From contig JADQBA010000026.1 in the NCBI GenBank assembly GCA_016903675.1, positions 1 to 64,000 of the forward strand: DNA of 64,000 bases, written 5' to 3'. The notes below the pieces were generated by a model that worked only from the letters and a program-made list of their open reading frames with translations, had not been told where the DNA came from and searched no databases. Of this stretch, positions 35,946 to 44,921 are shown in pieces (positions within the stretch are counted from its first letter, which is position 1; each line of letters opens with the position of its first letter). Both the position numbers and the translations under genes were made by a program. This stretch comes from Stigonema ocellatum SAG 48.90 = DSM 106950. Lineage in GTDB: Bacteria; Cyanobacteriota; Cyanobacteriia; Cyanobacteriales; Nostocaceae.

Positions 35946-38276
35946 ATGAGAGGAAAAGGCAACAGACGCCACATCCGCCCTAAAATTCGCTACCAAGCAA
36001 TATCTCTCCTGATCGTGGCTTTGGTAACTTTCTTGCTATGCCTTATTGGTTCGCCCCTTCTAGCCAAAGTTCCATTGCAGCCATCAATGGAAAATCCTTC
36101 TGTTTGGACGCAATACTTCATGCAGCAGGGCAGGGAACTTTATGATGAAGGTCAGTTTGCAGAAGCCATCAAAGTTTTGCAACAAGCAATGAAAGAATAT
36201 AGTCTCCAAGGGGATGAACTCAAGCAAGCCATGACCTTGAGTAATCTGTCACTGGTGTACCAGCAGCTAGGGCGATTGGCCCAAGCCCAAAGGGCGATCG
36301 CAGACTGTCTGCTCCTACTCAAAAAGTCCTCTGATATCCAAAATTGTAACCGCAGATGGACGCAGATGAACGCAGATAATTATCCGCGTTCATCTGCCTA
36401 CCGAAGTTCTGAGCGGCGGAAGCCACCGCTCAGACAAATCTCCATCTGCGGTTCAAAATTCAGCTTAGGCAAGAGTCTCAGCGCACAGCAAGATACTCAG
36501 GGTGCGATCGCCTACTATCAGCAAGCAGCCAAAGTTTCCCCCAGCCCAATGACCAAAGTTCAGGCTCAGATTAAGCAGTTGAGTCTACTAGTCAGCACGG
36601 GACAACAGTCGGCAGCGCTGACATTACTACCCGAAATCCAAACCCAACTTGCCAGCCTACCTCCCAGTGAAACAAGTATCTATGGGCGAATTCATCTTGC
36701 TCAGATCCTGATGAAGTTAGGGAATCAGCAGTCAGCAGTGGAACTTGCCAAAGCAGTTCAACAAGCTAGAAGCTTGGAAGACAGAAGATCTGAAGTCTAT
36801 GCCCTCGGTAGTCTCGGGAGTGTGTATGAGCAGACTGGGCAATGGTCAGATGCTCAAGACCTCACCCAAAAAGCCCTTGTGTTAGCTCAAGCAATCAATG
36901 CACCGGAACTGACCTATCGTTGGCATTGGCAGTTAGGACGCTTATTGAAAAAGCAGGGACATATTAAAGGGGCAATTGCAGCCTATGATGCTGCGGTCAG
37001 TGAACTTCAGCCCATCCGTAGCGACCTGGTAGCCATCAATCGAGAAGTGCAATTCTCCTTTAAGGAAAGTGTGGAACCTGTTTATCGAGAATCTGTAGAG
37101 TTGCTCTTGCAGTCCCAAGAAACCAGCCCGACTCAAGACTATTTAGAAAAAGCTAGGCTGAGAATTGAAGCTCTTCAACTGGCAGAACTCGATGACTTCT
37201 TTCGGGAATCGTGTCTTTCTGGTAAGTTTGTTAAGAACGACAAAATTGTGGAGAAAAACAATCCCACAGCCGCCATCATTTACCCAATTATTCTGCCGCA
37301 TCAGCTACAGGTAATTGTCAAAATTCCGAAGCTTCCCCTGCGCAATTACTGGGTTGACAAACCCCAAAAGGAAGTAGAGAACATCCTGGCACAACTCCAG
37401 GAATATATCCTTGAACCTGACAGGGAAGATGAAGTGCAGTCTCTTTCTCACCAAGTTTATGGCTGGTTAGTCCAACCAATTGCGTCCAAGTTAGAAAAGA
37501 GTGGAGTTAATACCCTTGTATTTGTACTGGATGGAGCGTTGCGGAGTGTGCCAATGGCTACACTTTACGACGGTCAGCAATATTTGGTGGAAAAATACGC
37601 CGTTGCCCTCAGTTTGGGATTACAATTACTTGAACCCAAACCCCTGACACAGGTAAAGCTTAAAGTACTGGCTGCTGGATTAGTGCAACCGCCAGGAGAC
37701 TATCAGAAAAAATTTCCTCCGCTACCAGAAATTAAGTCAGAATTAAAGTCAATTTCTCAAGCCCATATTTCTACAACCGTTCTGTTAGACCAAGATTTCA
37801 ACAGCAAGAACTTAGAAATTCAGGTGAATGCAGTGCCCTTTAATGTTCTACATTTGGCAACACACGGTCAATTTAGCTCCAGTGCGGAGAATACCTTTAT
37901 CTTAGCTGCCGATGGTCCCATTAATGTCACCCAATTCGATAGCCTGCTGCGGCAACGGGATGAAACCCGCCGCGAAGCCTTGGAAATCCTGGTTTTAAGT
38001 GCTTGCCAAACCGCCGCTGGGGACAATCGCGCTACACTAGGACTGGCGGGGGTATCAGTGCGGGCTGGGGCGCGTAGTACTCTGGCTTCACTATGGCAGA
38101 TTAGCGATAAATCCACTGCTATCTTGATTGGTGAGTTCTACCGAGAGTTAGCTTCTGCCAAAGTCACAAAGGCGGAAGCATTGCGTCGTGCTCAAGTAAC
38201 GCTGCTGAAAAAGTATCCCAATTACAGTCGTCCTGGCTACTGGGCACCCTATGTATTAGTTGGCAACTGGCTTTAG
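35946..38276 (+). CDS. Exported TPR-CHAT caspase-like protein
   Basis: 776 residues from ATG 35946. A basic N-terminus and hydrophobic stretch (LIVALVTFLLCLIGSPLLAK) indicate export or membrane anchoring. TPR repeats fill about residues 60-400 (LYDEGQFAEAIKVLQQAMKE is the first). The C-terminal CHAT domain has the dyad His640 (LHLATHGQFSS) and Cys687 (LVLSACQTAAGDN). The family includes proteases activated by partner binding to the TPRs. Residues 133-171 are encoded by an inserted palindromic repeat (36343-36459) that replaces or extends a TPR segment. Confidence 0.85.
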   Translation: MRGKGNRRHIRPKIRYQAISLLIVALVTFLLCLIGSPLLAKVPLQPSMENPSVWTQYFMQQGRELYDEGQFAEAIKVLQQAMKEYSLQGDELKQAMTLSNLSLVYQQLGRLAQAQRAIADCLLLLKKSSDIQNCNRRWTQMNADNYPRSSAYRSSERRKPPLRQISICGSKFSLGKSLSAQQDTQGAIAYYQQAAKVSPSPMTKVQAQIKQLSLLVSTGQQSAALTLLPEIQTQLASLPPSETSIYGRIHLAQILMKLGNQQSAVELAKAVQQARSLEDRRSEVYALGSLGSVYEQTGQWSDAQDLTQKALVLAQAINAPELTYRWHWQLGRLLKKQGHIKGAIAAYDAAVSELQPIRSDLVAINREVQFSFKESVEPVYRESVELLLQSQETSPTQDYLEKARLRIEALQLAELDDFFRESCLSGKFVKNDKIVEKNNPTAAIIYPIILPHQLQVIVKIPKLPLRNYWVDKPQKEVENILAQLQEYILEPDREDEVQSLSHQVYGWLVQPIASKLEKSGVNTLVFVLDGALRSVPMATLYDGQQYLVEKYAVALSLGLQLLEPKPLTQVKLKVLAAGLVQPPGDYQKKFPPLPEIKSELKSISQAHISTTVLLDQDFNSKNLEIQVNAVPFNVLHLATHGQFSSSAENTFILAADGPINVTQFDSLLRQRDETRREALEILVLSACQTAAGDNRATLGLAGVSVRAGARSTLASLWQISDKSTAILIGEFYRELASAKVTKAEALRRAQVTLLKKYPNYSRPGYWAPYVLVGNWL
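36343..36459. repeat. CCGCAGATG palindromic repeat inside the TPR-CHAT gene
   Basis: AACCGCAGATGGACGCAGAT on the left pairs with ATCTCCATCTGCGGTT on the right. An inner GAGCGG...CCGCTC hairpin is also present. The whole unit is translated in frame (RRWTQMNADNYPRSSAYRSS and on). A relative sits in lnt at 56861-56943. Confidence 0.8.
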
Positions 38277-38554
38277 CCTTTGAGGAAGTGGGGAGTGGGG
38301 AGTCGCCACTGCGTTGCCCAAGAGTTGTTGCTTGGAGGGTTTCCCTCCGGGCGAACTTCTAGGACGCGAAGTGGCTCAAAACGCTTGCTTATTCTCCAAG
38401 CAATTAGTCAAATTGACACTTTATCCGGAATCGCTCAAAGGAGGATTTTGAACGTTGTTACTCCGCAGTCTAAAGACATGCATTGATATCTAATTTTGAT
38501 GTTCCTACTGGTCAGATTATCGAGCCGAACCAGTGGAGATTCCAGAACAGCTAT

Positions 38555-38648
38555 CAATACTGCGTAGGTTTTGAATAGTTGAGGTGTCAGAAACCCGGTT
38601 TCTTAAAGAAACCGGGTTTCTAATTCTTGCAAAACCTACGCAGTATTG
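38555..38648. repeat. 94-bp insertion with perfect 19-bp inverted ends
   Basis: The ends are CAATACTGCGTAGGTTTTG and its exact reverse complement. GAACAGCTAT occurs immediately on both sides (38545-38554 and 38649-38658), as expected for a 10-bp target duplication. The inside is mostly the palindrome GAAACCCGGTTTC...GAAACCGGGTTTC. Confidence 0.85.
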
Positions 38649-38725
38649 GAACAGCTATATGATTTTATACTCAATATTCGTCGAATAATTGAAAGTGACC
38701 CCAACACGAAAAAATGGCATTTAAT

Positions 38726-38815
38726 CATGGATTGTCTAGTTATTTTGTCGCGTCAACTGGACAGGTAAGCACAGATGTGGTTAAACGATATATTAAGAAT
38801 AAAAAAAGTAAGTGA
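38726..38815 (+). pseudogene. IS200/IS605 tnpA, 3' remnant
   Basis: The frame reads SSYFVASTGQVSTDVVKRYI then KNKKSK and stop. It matches the last 30 residues of the intact TnpA at 13946-14359 (SYFVASTGQVSTEIVKQYI). The catalytic HUH part is missing. Confidence 0.85.
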
Positions 38816-39060
38816 ACAAAGAGAAACAGCAGTTCAGAAGGCAGAAGGCAGCTATGCTGAAGGCAGAAGAAACCCACGCTTAAAAACGTGGGATTGAAAC
38901 AAGGACGCCGTATTTCTTGTTGCACTCTGCTCGAAATACATTTTTATTATTTTGGTAAGCTCTAAACCCACAGATAGAAGGATTTTTGGAAATTTACCTT
39001 CAGCATAGCTGCCTTCGTACTTCTGCCTTTCTTTTGTAAGTGAACAAAGAGAAACAGCAG
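38808..39060. mobile_element. 203-bp insertion flanked by exact 25-bp direct repeats
   Basis: The 25-bp direct repeats are 38808-38832 and 39036-39060. The insert (38833-39035) has inverted ends containing GGCAGCTATGCTGAAGG. It also contains a CCCACG-CTTAAAAA-CGTGGG hairpin followed by ATTGAAAC, and a core with GTATTTC and GAAATAC arms like that at 43-97. Confidence 0.7.
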
Positions 39061-39646
39061 GTTAAAACCCCTTTTCCTAAAGCCAGGATGTGCTTCTATG
39101 AGGAACCACATCCTCATAGACTCTCACCCTATGATTATTTTTTGATAGATTTTTGCGACATAATTGTTTTATTTTTCTCATCGAAATTTGCTAACTTTAA
39201 GACTTAGCATTGACAGAAATCGTCGGTACCGCGATCCGGAGCGCGTAGTGTTCCCCAGTTGCGTCACTTTCTCCCCCCTGAACGGATAAAGTAAATCTGC
39301 CAAAGTGAGATGCTCCCGATTATTATGCATATATTTTTTTTATTAAGTGACAAAAAAAATCTGGTTTTGTCCAAATAAAAGCTGATTTAAATTGGTTTAA
39401 CAAGTGCTTTTAGCTATGATTTTTGTAGGTAGTTTATCAATGTTTTGCTTCATTAATCTATTCTCTAGCCTTTACATTTAAGTTTTGTTCTTGCTGACAT
39501 TTTTTTCGGTAACAGACCCAGTTAAAAGCTACCAGCAATTAATATTTTCCATTACGACGTAAGAAAAACTTAGATAGCTGTATTGGCATTTTTTGGAGAT
39601 TTCTACTAATTAACCAAGTAATGAGTGAAAAATAAGGAGATTTCAA

Positions 39647-41125
39647 ATGAATCAGCTTTACGACTCGGAAATACTGATAGCTCAAGCCCAAACAAACGAA
39701 ACCAATCCCATTGTTTTAGAAAACCAAAAAACTGGCACCAGAAACTGGGCAATTACTAACCAGACCTCAAATGAGATTGCTGGCTACGCCGCAGCAACCA
39801 GTGTAAATAAGGGGGGTTCGCTGCCTATCAAAGTTTCCTTGGCACAGCCAGGACAGTTCACAATTGATGTGTACCGCTTAGGTTACTACGGAGGTAACGG
39901 CGGCAGGTTCATATTGAGCAGCGGTTCTCTCAATGGAATAACTCAACCTGACTGTATAATTACAGACTCTAATACCAGACTTGTTGAGTGTAACTGGTCA
40001 ACTTCTTACACCCTTGCAGTTGGCTCAGACTGGACCAGTGGTTTGTACATTGCCAAGCTCACTGACGCTAGTAGTGGTAAGCAGTCGCAGGTGTGGTTTG
40101 TCGTTCGCGATGATAGCAGTACTTCTGATGTATTGTTCCAGAGCAGCTTTAACACCTTGCTGGCTTATAACAACACTGGTGGCTACAGTTTGTACGGTTT
40201 CAATAGCGTTGATGGTCAAGCAGCTCTTAAGGTTTCCTACGACCGACCATTCTCAGAAACCACCACTGAAACTGCCGAGTTCAACAACCTACTGCGTTGG
40301 GAGTACAATATGGCGCGGTGGCTGGAGTCCCAAGGTTATGATGTTACCTACGTCACTAACGTAGATGTTCATTCCAACCCGAATTTGTTGCAGCAGCACA
40401 AAGTCTTCCTGTCGGTTGGTCACGATGAGTACTGGTCACTAGATGAGCGCAATAATGTACAGAATGCACGGGATGCTGGAGTCAACCTGGGGTTTTTCTC
40501 AGCTAATACTGCTTACTGGCGAGTCCGCTTCGAGAACTCTCAAACCATTAGTTCCGGAGCCAACCGAGTGATGGTCTGTTATAAAGATGCAGCAACAAGT
40601 GCTGAGCCAACAAACAAATTCCGCAGTTCATTGAATAATCTCCCTGAAAGTGCATTGCTGGGAGTGATGTACATTGCTTCTAAAGACGATGTCTACGGAG
40701 GGTTCGACTTTGTCGTCAAGAACACTAGTGACCCCTACTACGCTAACACTGGTCTCAAAGACGGTGACATATTGAGTACTAATTTAGTGGGCTTTGAATG
40801 GGATGCCGTCAACCCCAACGCATCCCCAAGTGGGCTAGTTGTTCTGGCTGAGTCTACATCACCTTCAGTCCCTCCTGAAATCGATCTAGATGGCTTTCCT
40901 TCATCAAGCAATCCTCAGATCTCAAATGCAGTTCGCTACACTGCTCCGAGTGGTGCCAAAGTCTTTGCCACAGGCTCAATTCAATGGGTGTGGGGGTTAG
41001 ATAGCGATGGTGTTAATGGGCCTCGTGACGACAAGAATCCTCCCAAGCAAATTGCTGTCAACGTATTGGCAAGTATGGGAGCTAAACCTGTAACTCCAAG
41101 CTCCTTCATAGTTGTGCCTTCATAG
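39647..41125 (+). CDS. N,N-dimethylformamidase beta-like domain protein
   Basis: 492 residues. A beta-sandwich N-terminal part (FTIDVYRLGYYGGNGGRFI) is followed by the DMF-beta C-terminal-like fold with LSVGHDEYWSLDERNNVQNA and LGFFSANTAYWRVRFE. Cyanobacterial and actinobacterial members are mostly uncharacterised and lack the partner small subunit, so dimethylformamide hydrolysis should not be assumed. AAGGAG lies 7 bp before the ATG. There is no clear signal peptide despite the secreted look of the domain. It probably forms an operon with the next gene. Confidence 0.7.
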   Translation: MNQLYDSEILIAQAQTNETNPIVLENQKTGTRNWAITNQTSNEIAGYAAATSVNKGGSLPIKVSLAQPGQFTIDVYRLGYYGGNGGRFILSSGSLNGITQPDCIITDSNTRLVECNWSTSYTLAVGSDWTSGLYIAKLTDASSGKQSQVWFVVRDDSSTSDVLFQSSFNTLLAYNNTGGYSLYGFNSVDGQAALKVSYDRPFSETTTETAEFNNLLRWEYNMARWLESQGYDVTYVTNVDVHSNPNLLQQHKVFLSVGHDEYWSLDERNNVQNARDAGVNLGFFSANTAYWRVRFENSQTISSGANRVMVCYKDAATSAEPTNKFRSSLNNLPESALLGVMYIASKDDVYGGFDFVVKNTSDPYYANTGLKDGDILSTNLVGFEWDAVNPNASPSGLVVLAESTSPSVPPEIDLDGFPSSSNPQISNAVRYTAPSGAKVFATGSIQWVWGLDSDGVNGPRDDKNPPKQIAVNVLASMGAKPVTPSSFIVVPS

Positions 41126-41166
41126 TTGTCTCCAAGTATCCATAAGCAGTAGTAGGAATGTTTGTT

Positions 41167-42105
41167 ATGAATCTGAAAATCAGACGTAGACAATTTGGTC
41201 AGTTAGCTCTAGCTAGCGCCACAACAGCTGTGATCGCAAACCTCGGTGGTAAGGTCGCTGCACAAAAACAACAGACCCTTTATAGCGTTAGGGTTTCCAA
41301 ACTTAACTCCATATCCGATCCAGTCAACACTACCCCGCAAATAATTCTGAAATCTTCCAATGTAACGACTGGTCAAGAGTTGTTAAATTCTGAGATTGCT
41401 TCCACGACCGTTAGCAACGTTAGCACAGCCGTTGAAACTGTTGAAAAATCTATTTCTACCCAGCCTAGTGAGCGACTCACTGGTGTGACTACCTTATCGG
41501 ACGGCACATTAGTTAGCACCAGTGTATTAAGCTCAAAAAGCGGTAACGTTACTCGCCTTAGCGTTACTAATCCTAACACTTCTCAAACGACAAACAGTTT
41601 GAAAGTTTCAGGATTCCCAAACAATAATAGTACGGTTGAAAGTTTACTCTCAACCAAAGACAACAAACTCATCGGCGTAATTAGTCTTAATGAAGGCACT
41701 CCACCTTTTGATTTAGCAATTATTGACCGTGCAACAGGCAAAGTTACCTTAAGCACTGAGGCTGGTCTGCCAAGACTGGCATCAGGCCGACGCTACAGTA
41801 ATATTGTTCAAAGTCCAGATGGAAAAATTTACGCTACCACTCTTGGCAAGGAAGGTGTCACAACTTTGGTGCAGGTGGACATGGCAAACAAGTCGATTAA
41901 CAAAGTAGTGCAGTTGAGTTATAACAACAAACCTTTGGCAAATGACTTGTTAAGCCTAGCCATCTCTTCATCGGGTCAATTTTATGCCCTTGCCAATCCC
42001 GACCATGGGTCAACGAATTCTCTGTTCACTGTGGATGTGAAAACCGGAGTTCTCACCTTTGTCAAGCCATTGGATGCTGAACAGATCACGTTTTCTCCTG
42101 CTTAG
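41167..42105 (+). CDS. Tat-exported beta-propeller-like protein
   Basis: 312 residues from ATG 41167. The N-terminus has a twin-arginine signal (RRRQFGQLALASATTAVIAN). The mature part is serine/threonine-rich with repeating blades such as GVISLNEGTPPFDLAIIDRA, SPDGKIYATTLGKEGVT and SSSGQFYALANPDHGST, which suggests a beta-propeller. I recognise no catalytic motif. It follows the DMF-beta-like gene by 41 bp, so a joint extracellular role is plausible. Confidence 0.55.
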   Translation: MNLKIRRRQFGQLALASATTAVIANLGGKVAAQKQQTLYSVRVSKLNSISDPVNTTPQIILKSSNVTTGQELLNSEIASTTVSNVSTAVETVEKSISTQPSERLTGVTTLSDGTLVSTSVLSSKSGNVTRLSVTNPNTSQTTNSLKVSGFPNNNSTVESLLSTKDNKLIGVISLNEGTPPFDLAIIDRATGKVTLSTEAGLPRLASGRRYSNIVQSPDGKIYATTLGKEGVTTLVQVDMANKSINKVVQLSYNNKPLANDLLSLAISSSGQFYALANPDHGSTNSLFTVDVKTGVLTFVKPLDAEQITFSPA

Positions 42106-42571
42106 GATCACAGGGGTTTCCGTTTCGCTACTTCCTTTTTCCCACAAATGTGAAACGGTAATCCCCCCGGTCTTGCCCAACTATACCAATCCTATTTGAG
42201 ATCTGAACAGAGGGGACAAGGAAGACTTGGGGGACAAGCCGCTGCGCGGAAATTCAAAAGTCAAAAGTCAAAAGTCAAAAATGTTTTGAATTTTGACTTT
42301 TGACTTTTGACTTCCCCTTTGGGGCGGGGGTGTTTATAAATCATTTAGGACTGCGATCGCCCATTGTGTTTTTGTGAACAAGGCGATCGCCCTCTCCATT
42401 CTCACCAACAATGCGATCGCCTTAGTACAGCGTTTCCTAAATTCGTGGCGTTTTGGCTCACATTGACCCTCACCCTAACCCTCGGACAAGAGGGAGAGGG
42501 AACAGAATTGAGATCCCGAATCCCAATGAGGGAGAAGGGTCGGGGATGAGGGCACACCAAAATTATTTCTT
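42106..42571. other. Spacer with MITE C and AAAAGTC repeats
   Basis: No gene. It contains MITE family C copy 2 (42182-42357). Three GCGATCGCC sites follow within 70 bp (42354-42422), then a CCCTCACCCTAACCCTC repeat. Confidence 0.65.
42182..42357. repeat. MITE family C, copy 2
   Basis: The ends are TATACCAATCCTATTTGAG and the complement of AATCATTTAGGACTGCGAT. The interior has AAAAGTC tandem units (42253-42278) facing GACTTTT units (42294-42312), which make a long hairpin. Confidence 0.65.
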
Positions 42572-43549
42572 TCAAGAAAATAGATACTGTCCAATGGACG
42601 GTTGTTGACGACGCACAACATTCATAGCTTGCTGCTGGATTTGGCGAACTCGCTCTCGACTAACATTTAGCCTCTCCCCAATTTGGGCCAAACTTCGTTC
42701 TTGATTATCTAAGAGTCCAAAGCGCAAAATTAATACTTCACGTTGCATAGGTTTAAGTGATGCTAACAAATTATTCAAGTCTTGGCGCAGAAGTTCTTGG
42801 GTGATATGTTCATTCGGTGAGGTGCCCTCATCGCTTAAAAGTTCACTGAGTTCTGTGTCTTGGTTATCTCCCACCTTTAAATCTAGAGAAACTGTCCCAC
42901 TAGCAGCACTGAGATATTCTCGAATTTGACTTGGCTGTAAGTTCAAGGTCTCAGCAATTTCTGTGACAGTGGGACGGCGACCGAGTGTTTGAAATAATTC
43001 TCGCTGTGCCTTTTTAATTTGATTGAGTTTTTCGGTGATATGAATTGGTAAGCGAACCGTGCGAGATTTCTCTGCGATCGCTCTTGTGATTGCCTGACTA
43101 ATCCACCAGTATACATAGGTTGATAATTTATAGCCTCGGTTGGGATCAAACTTTTCTACACCTCGTTGTAAACCTATTGCCCCTTCTTGAATCAAATCCA
43201 ACAATTCTAGATTGCGCCGCTGATATTTTTTAGCTATCGAAACCACCAGTCGCAGGTTCGCTGTTACCATTTTTTGTTTGGCTCGCTGACCCTGATGAAG
43301 TATTTGAGTGACTTCAGTTTCACTCTTGTTCGCAAAAGCAGCTAATTCTGTTAACGTTGGTTCCCGATGCAATTGCTGACTCAGATCAGAAGAATGTTGC
43401 TCAATGGCAATCATTTGCTGTACTTGCCTGCCATAAGTTATTTCTTGGTCTGATGTTAATAATGGAAACTGACCAATTTCTTGCAAATAAACGCGAACCA
43501 TGTCGGAACTCAGGCTGGACATACAACTTTCTAGTTTTTCGATAATCAC
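42572..43549 (-). CDS. Group 2 sigma-70 factor
   Basis: 325 residues with all group 2 regions: 1.2 (DMVRVYLQEIGQFPLLTSDQ), 2 (LDLIQEGAIGLQRGVEKFD and YVYWWISQAITRAI), 3 (RRPTVTEIAETLNLQPSQI) and 4 (ERLNVSRERVRQIQQQAM). This is the SigB/SigC/SigD/SigE type used by cyanobacteria for stress and nitrogen/carbon responses; I cannot choose among them. The frame starts with GTG at 43549; an ATG at 43522 is equally possible. No anti-sigma gene is adjacent. Confidence 0.92.
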   Translation of the reverse strand: MIIEKLESCMSSLSSDMVRVYLQEIGQFPLLTSDQEITYGRQVQQMIAIEQHSSDLSQQLHREPTLTELAAFANKSETEVTQILHQGQRAKQKMVTANLRLVVSIAKKYQRRNLELLDLIQEGAIGLQRGVEKFDPNRGYKLSTYVYWWISQAITRAIAEKSRTVRLPIHITEKLNQIKKAQRELFQTLGRRPTVTEIAETLNLQPSQIREYLSAASGTVSLDLKVGDNQDTELSELLSDEGTSPNEHITQELLRQDLNNLLASLKPMQREVLILRFGLLDNQERSLAQIGERLNVSRERVRQIQQQAMNVVRRQQPSIGQYLFS

Positions 43550-43666
43550 ACGAATTTAAGATTATAAATCAAATAGCTCAATATATTTTCCCAATTTCAA
43601 TAGTTAAAATGGGTGGCTTATTTACGCGCCCCCTGTACTAGTACTCTGGCAAGTCAACTTTGATGG

Positions 43667-43727
43667 GTTTGTAGTGAGGACTTTAGTCCGCAAAAATACG
43701 AGGACTAAAGTCCTCACTACGAACAAA
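43667..43727. repeat. GAGGACTTTAGTCC palindrome
   Basis: GTAGTGAGGACTTTAGTCC and GGACTAAAGTCCTCACTAC are 19-bp perfect inverted repeats separated by a short loop, between the sigma factor gene and the broken ParE gene. Confidence 0.8.
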
Positions 43728-43772
43728 TCATGACTCTAGAATATAGAGGTTATATCGCATCAAAGTGACCCT

Positions 43773-44057
43773 TTAGACCAAATCTCCTAGCCGCCGCGCA
43801 CCGTGAACAATGCGTTCGATACGAACTGAGCGTTCCAGCACACGGAAGAGAATGAGGTAGTTTCCATGAACAGCCATTTGAAGTCCAGGGGCAAGGTCTT
43901 CCCGCCTTGTTCAAGCGTTCGGCATCTCTGCGACCCGATAACAGTGCGCTTCGATCTCCGCCAAGAACGAAAGTGCTCTCTCGCGATTATCGCGTGCGAT
44001 GTAATCCCCTATCTCTTCAAGGTCGAGCGCCGCTTGAGGTGAAAAGGAAAGCTGCAT
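43773..44057 (-). pseudogene. parE: ParE-type toxin with an in-frame nonsense codon
   Basis: The 95-codon frame starts MQLSFSPQAALDLEEIGDYI and ends VRIERIVHGARRLGDLV, a full-length ParE/RelE toxin, except for a TGA at codon 49 (43911-43913) after RVAEMPNA. Both halves remain in the same frame and match the family. The start ATG overlaps the antitoxin stop (TGATG). A single base change explains the loss. ParE toxins poison gyrase, so inactivation is tolerated while the antitoxin remains. Confidence 0.8.
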
Positions 44058-44335
44058 CACACCTCTTGTTGATTAGGCATGGCTGCGTATTTTGCTCTCA
44101 AGCGAGAGAACACAAGCTCAGCGTCTATGCTTGGTCCGCTCGAAATACCCTCCTGTACGAGACGTCGAAGCTCATCCATCTCAAGCGCCTCTACTTTACG
44201 CTTGAGCTTCCAGCCTCGGAGCGCCTCACGAATGACCTCGCTTGCACTGGAATACTCTCCGCTCTCAACCGCCTCACGAATCACAGCGACCATCTCAGGC
44301 GGCAACGCCACGCTAATTTTCTCTACCGTTGCCAT
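44057..44335 (-). CDS. parD: ParD-type antitoxin
   Basis: 92 residues. The ribbon-helix-helix N-terminus is EKISVALPPEMVAVIREAVE, with GEYSSASEVIREALRGWK; the acidic tail binds toxin. It matches the CC2985-type ParD family. Stop and toxin start overlap (TGATG). The antitoxin is open although its toxin partner carries a stop. Confidence 0.85.
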   Translation of the reverse strand: MATVEKISVALPPEMVAVIREAVESGEYSSASEVIREALRGWKLKRKVEALEMDELRRLVQEGISSGPSIDAELVFSRLRAKYAAMPNQQEV

Positions 44336-44519
44336 AGAAAAACTCCATTAAAGACTCCTTTTATAGTAGCAATTATTCCTACCGCCATCAAGCTCGCCCG
44401 GTGATTTCGGCCTCAACGTTTGATTTTTCCTATGAGAGTGTTCCCGTCCAGCGTAGGGGCGCTCATGCTTGCGCCTCTACAAGTCTGAAACGACCATTAT
44501 CCGTTGATGCACATAACGT

Positions 44520-44921
44520 TCAATTTGTACAGTGCGTAAGTCCTAGGTCATTAAAAAACTTAGCCAGGGACTCTGCTTGAGATTGGCTAACTTTCCGTTG
44601 ACCATTAACCACTTCCCTCAAAAGCTCAACACAGCCAAAAACCCCGACTAAAGAAGTTGGCGCAACATCAAACTCATGCATGAAGGATTCCAAAGTAGCC
44701 ATAGGTGTAGATTCACCCATCGGATAATGACTTTCCTCGTATTTCTCAATTAGAAGAACCAACAACTCAAAAAGCGCAGTTTCAGCCTCTGTCAACTCGC
44801 AAGACATCATCCCCTCTACTGCTGTTAAGGCTCTGTTATACTCAAGTTCAGTTTTAATTGGCTTCGGCTGATACTGAATCAGTAAGTCAGTATAGGTTTG
44901 TTGACTAGAAGTAGGGGTCAT
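44520..44921 (-). CDS. higA: HigA antitoxin (COG5499 type)
   Basis: 133 residues. The N-terminal part (LTEAETALFELLVLLIEKYE) and C-terminal helix-turn-helix (SLVGVFGCVELLREVVNGQR and SQSQAESLAKFFN) match HigA antitoxins that follow HigB. The final residues LTHCTN derive from a MITE D end (TGCGTAAGTCCTAGG at 44535-44549), so the normal tail may be altered. The start overlaps the end of the reconstructed higB. Confidence 0.8.
   Translation of the reverse strand: MTPTSSQQTYTDLLIQYQPKPIKTELEYNRALTAVEGMMSCELTEAETALFELLVLLIEKYEESHYPMGESTPMATLESFMHEFDVAPTSLVGVFGCVELLREVVNGQRKVSQSQAESLAKFFNDLGLTHCTN

Larger units (their letters stand above)
38277..39646. other. Long spacer with nested mobile remnants
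   Basis: It holds a 94-bp palindromic insertion with a 10-bp target duplication (38555-38648), a tnpA remnant (38726-38815) and an insertion flanked by 25-bp direct repeats (38808-39060). A GGATGTG...CACATCC hairpin at 39087-39114 may be the original IS605 end. 39115-39646 is AT-rich without a gene; the 3' part must hold the promoter of the next gene. Confidence 0.65.

Noticed and set aside
38880..38905. Hairpin with ATTGAAAC as a possible CRISPR repeat
   Set aside because: Single unit inside a mobile insertion, no array.
39647..41125. True dimethylformamidase
   Set aside because: The small subunit is absent and catalytic residues cannot be confirmed by eye.
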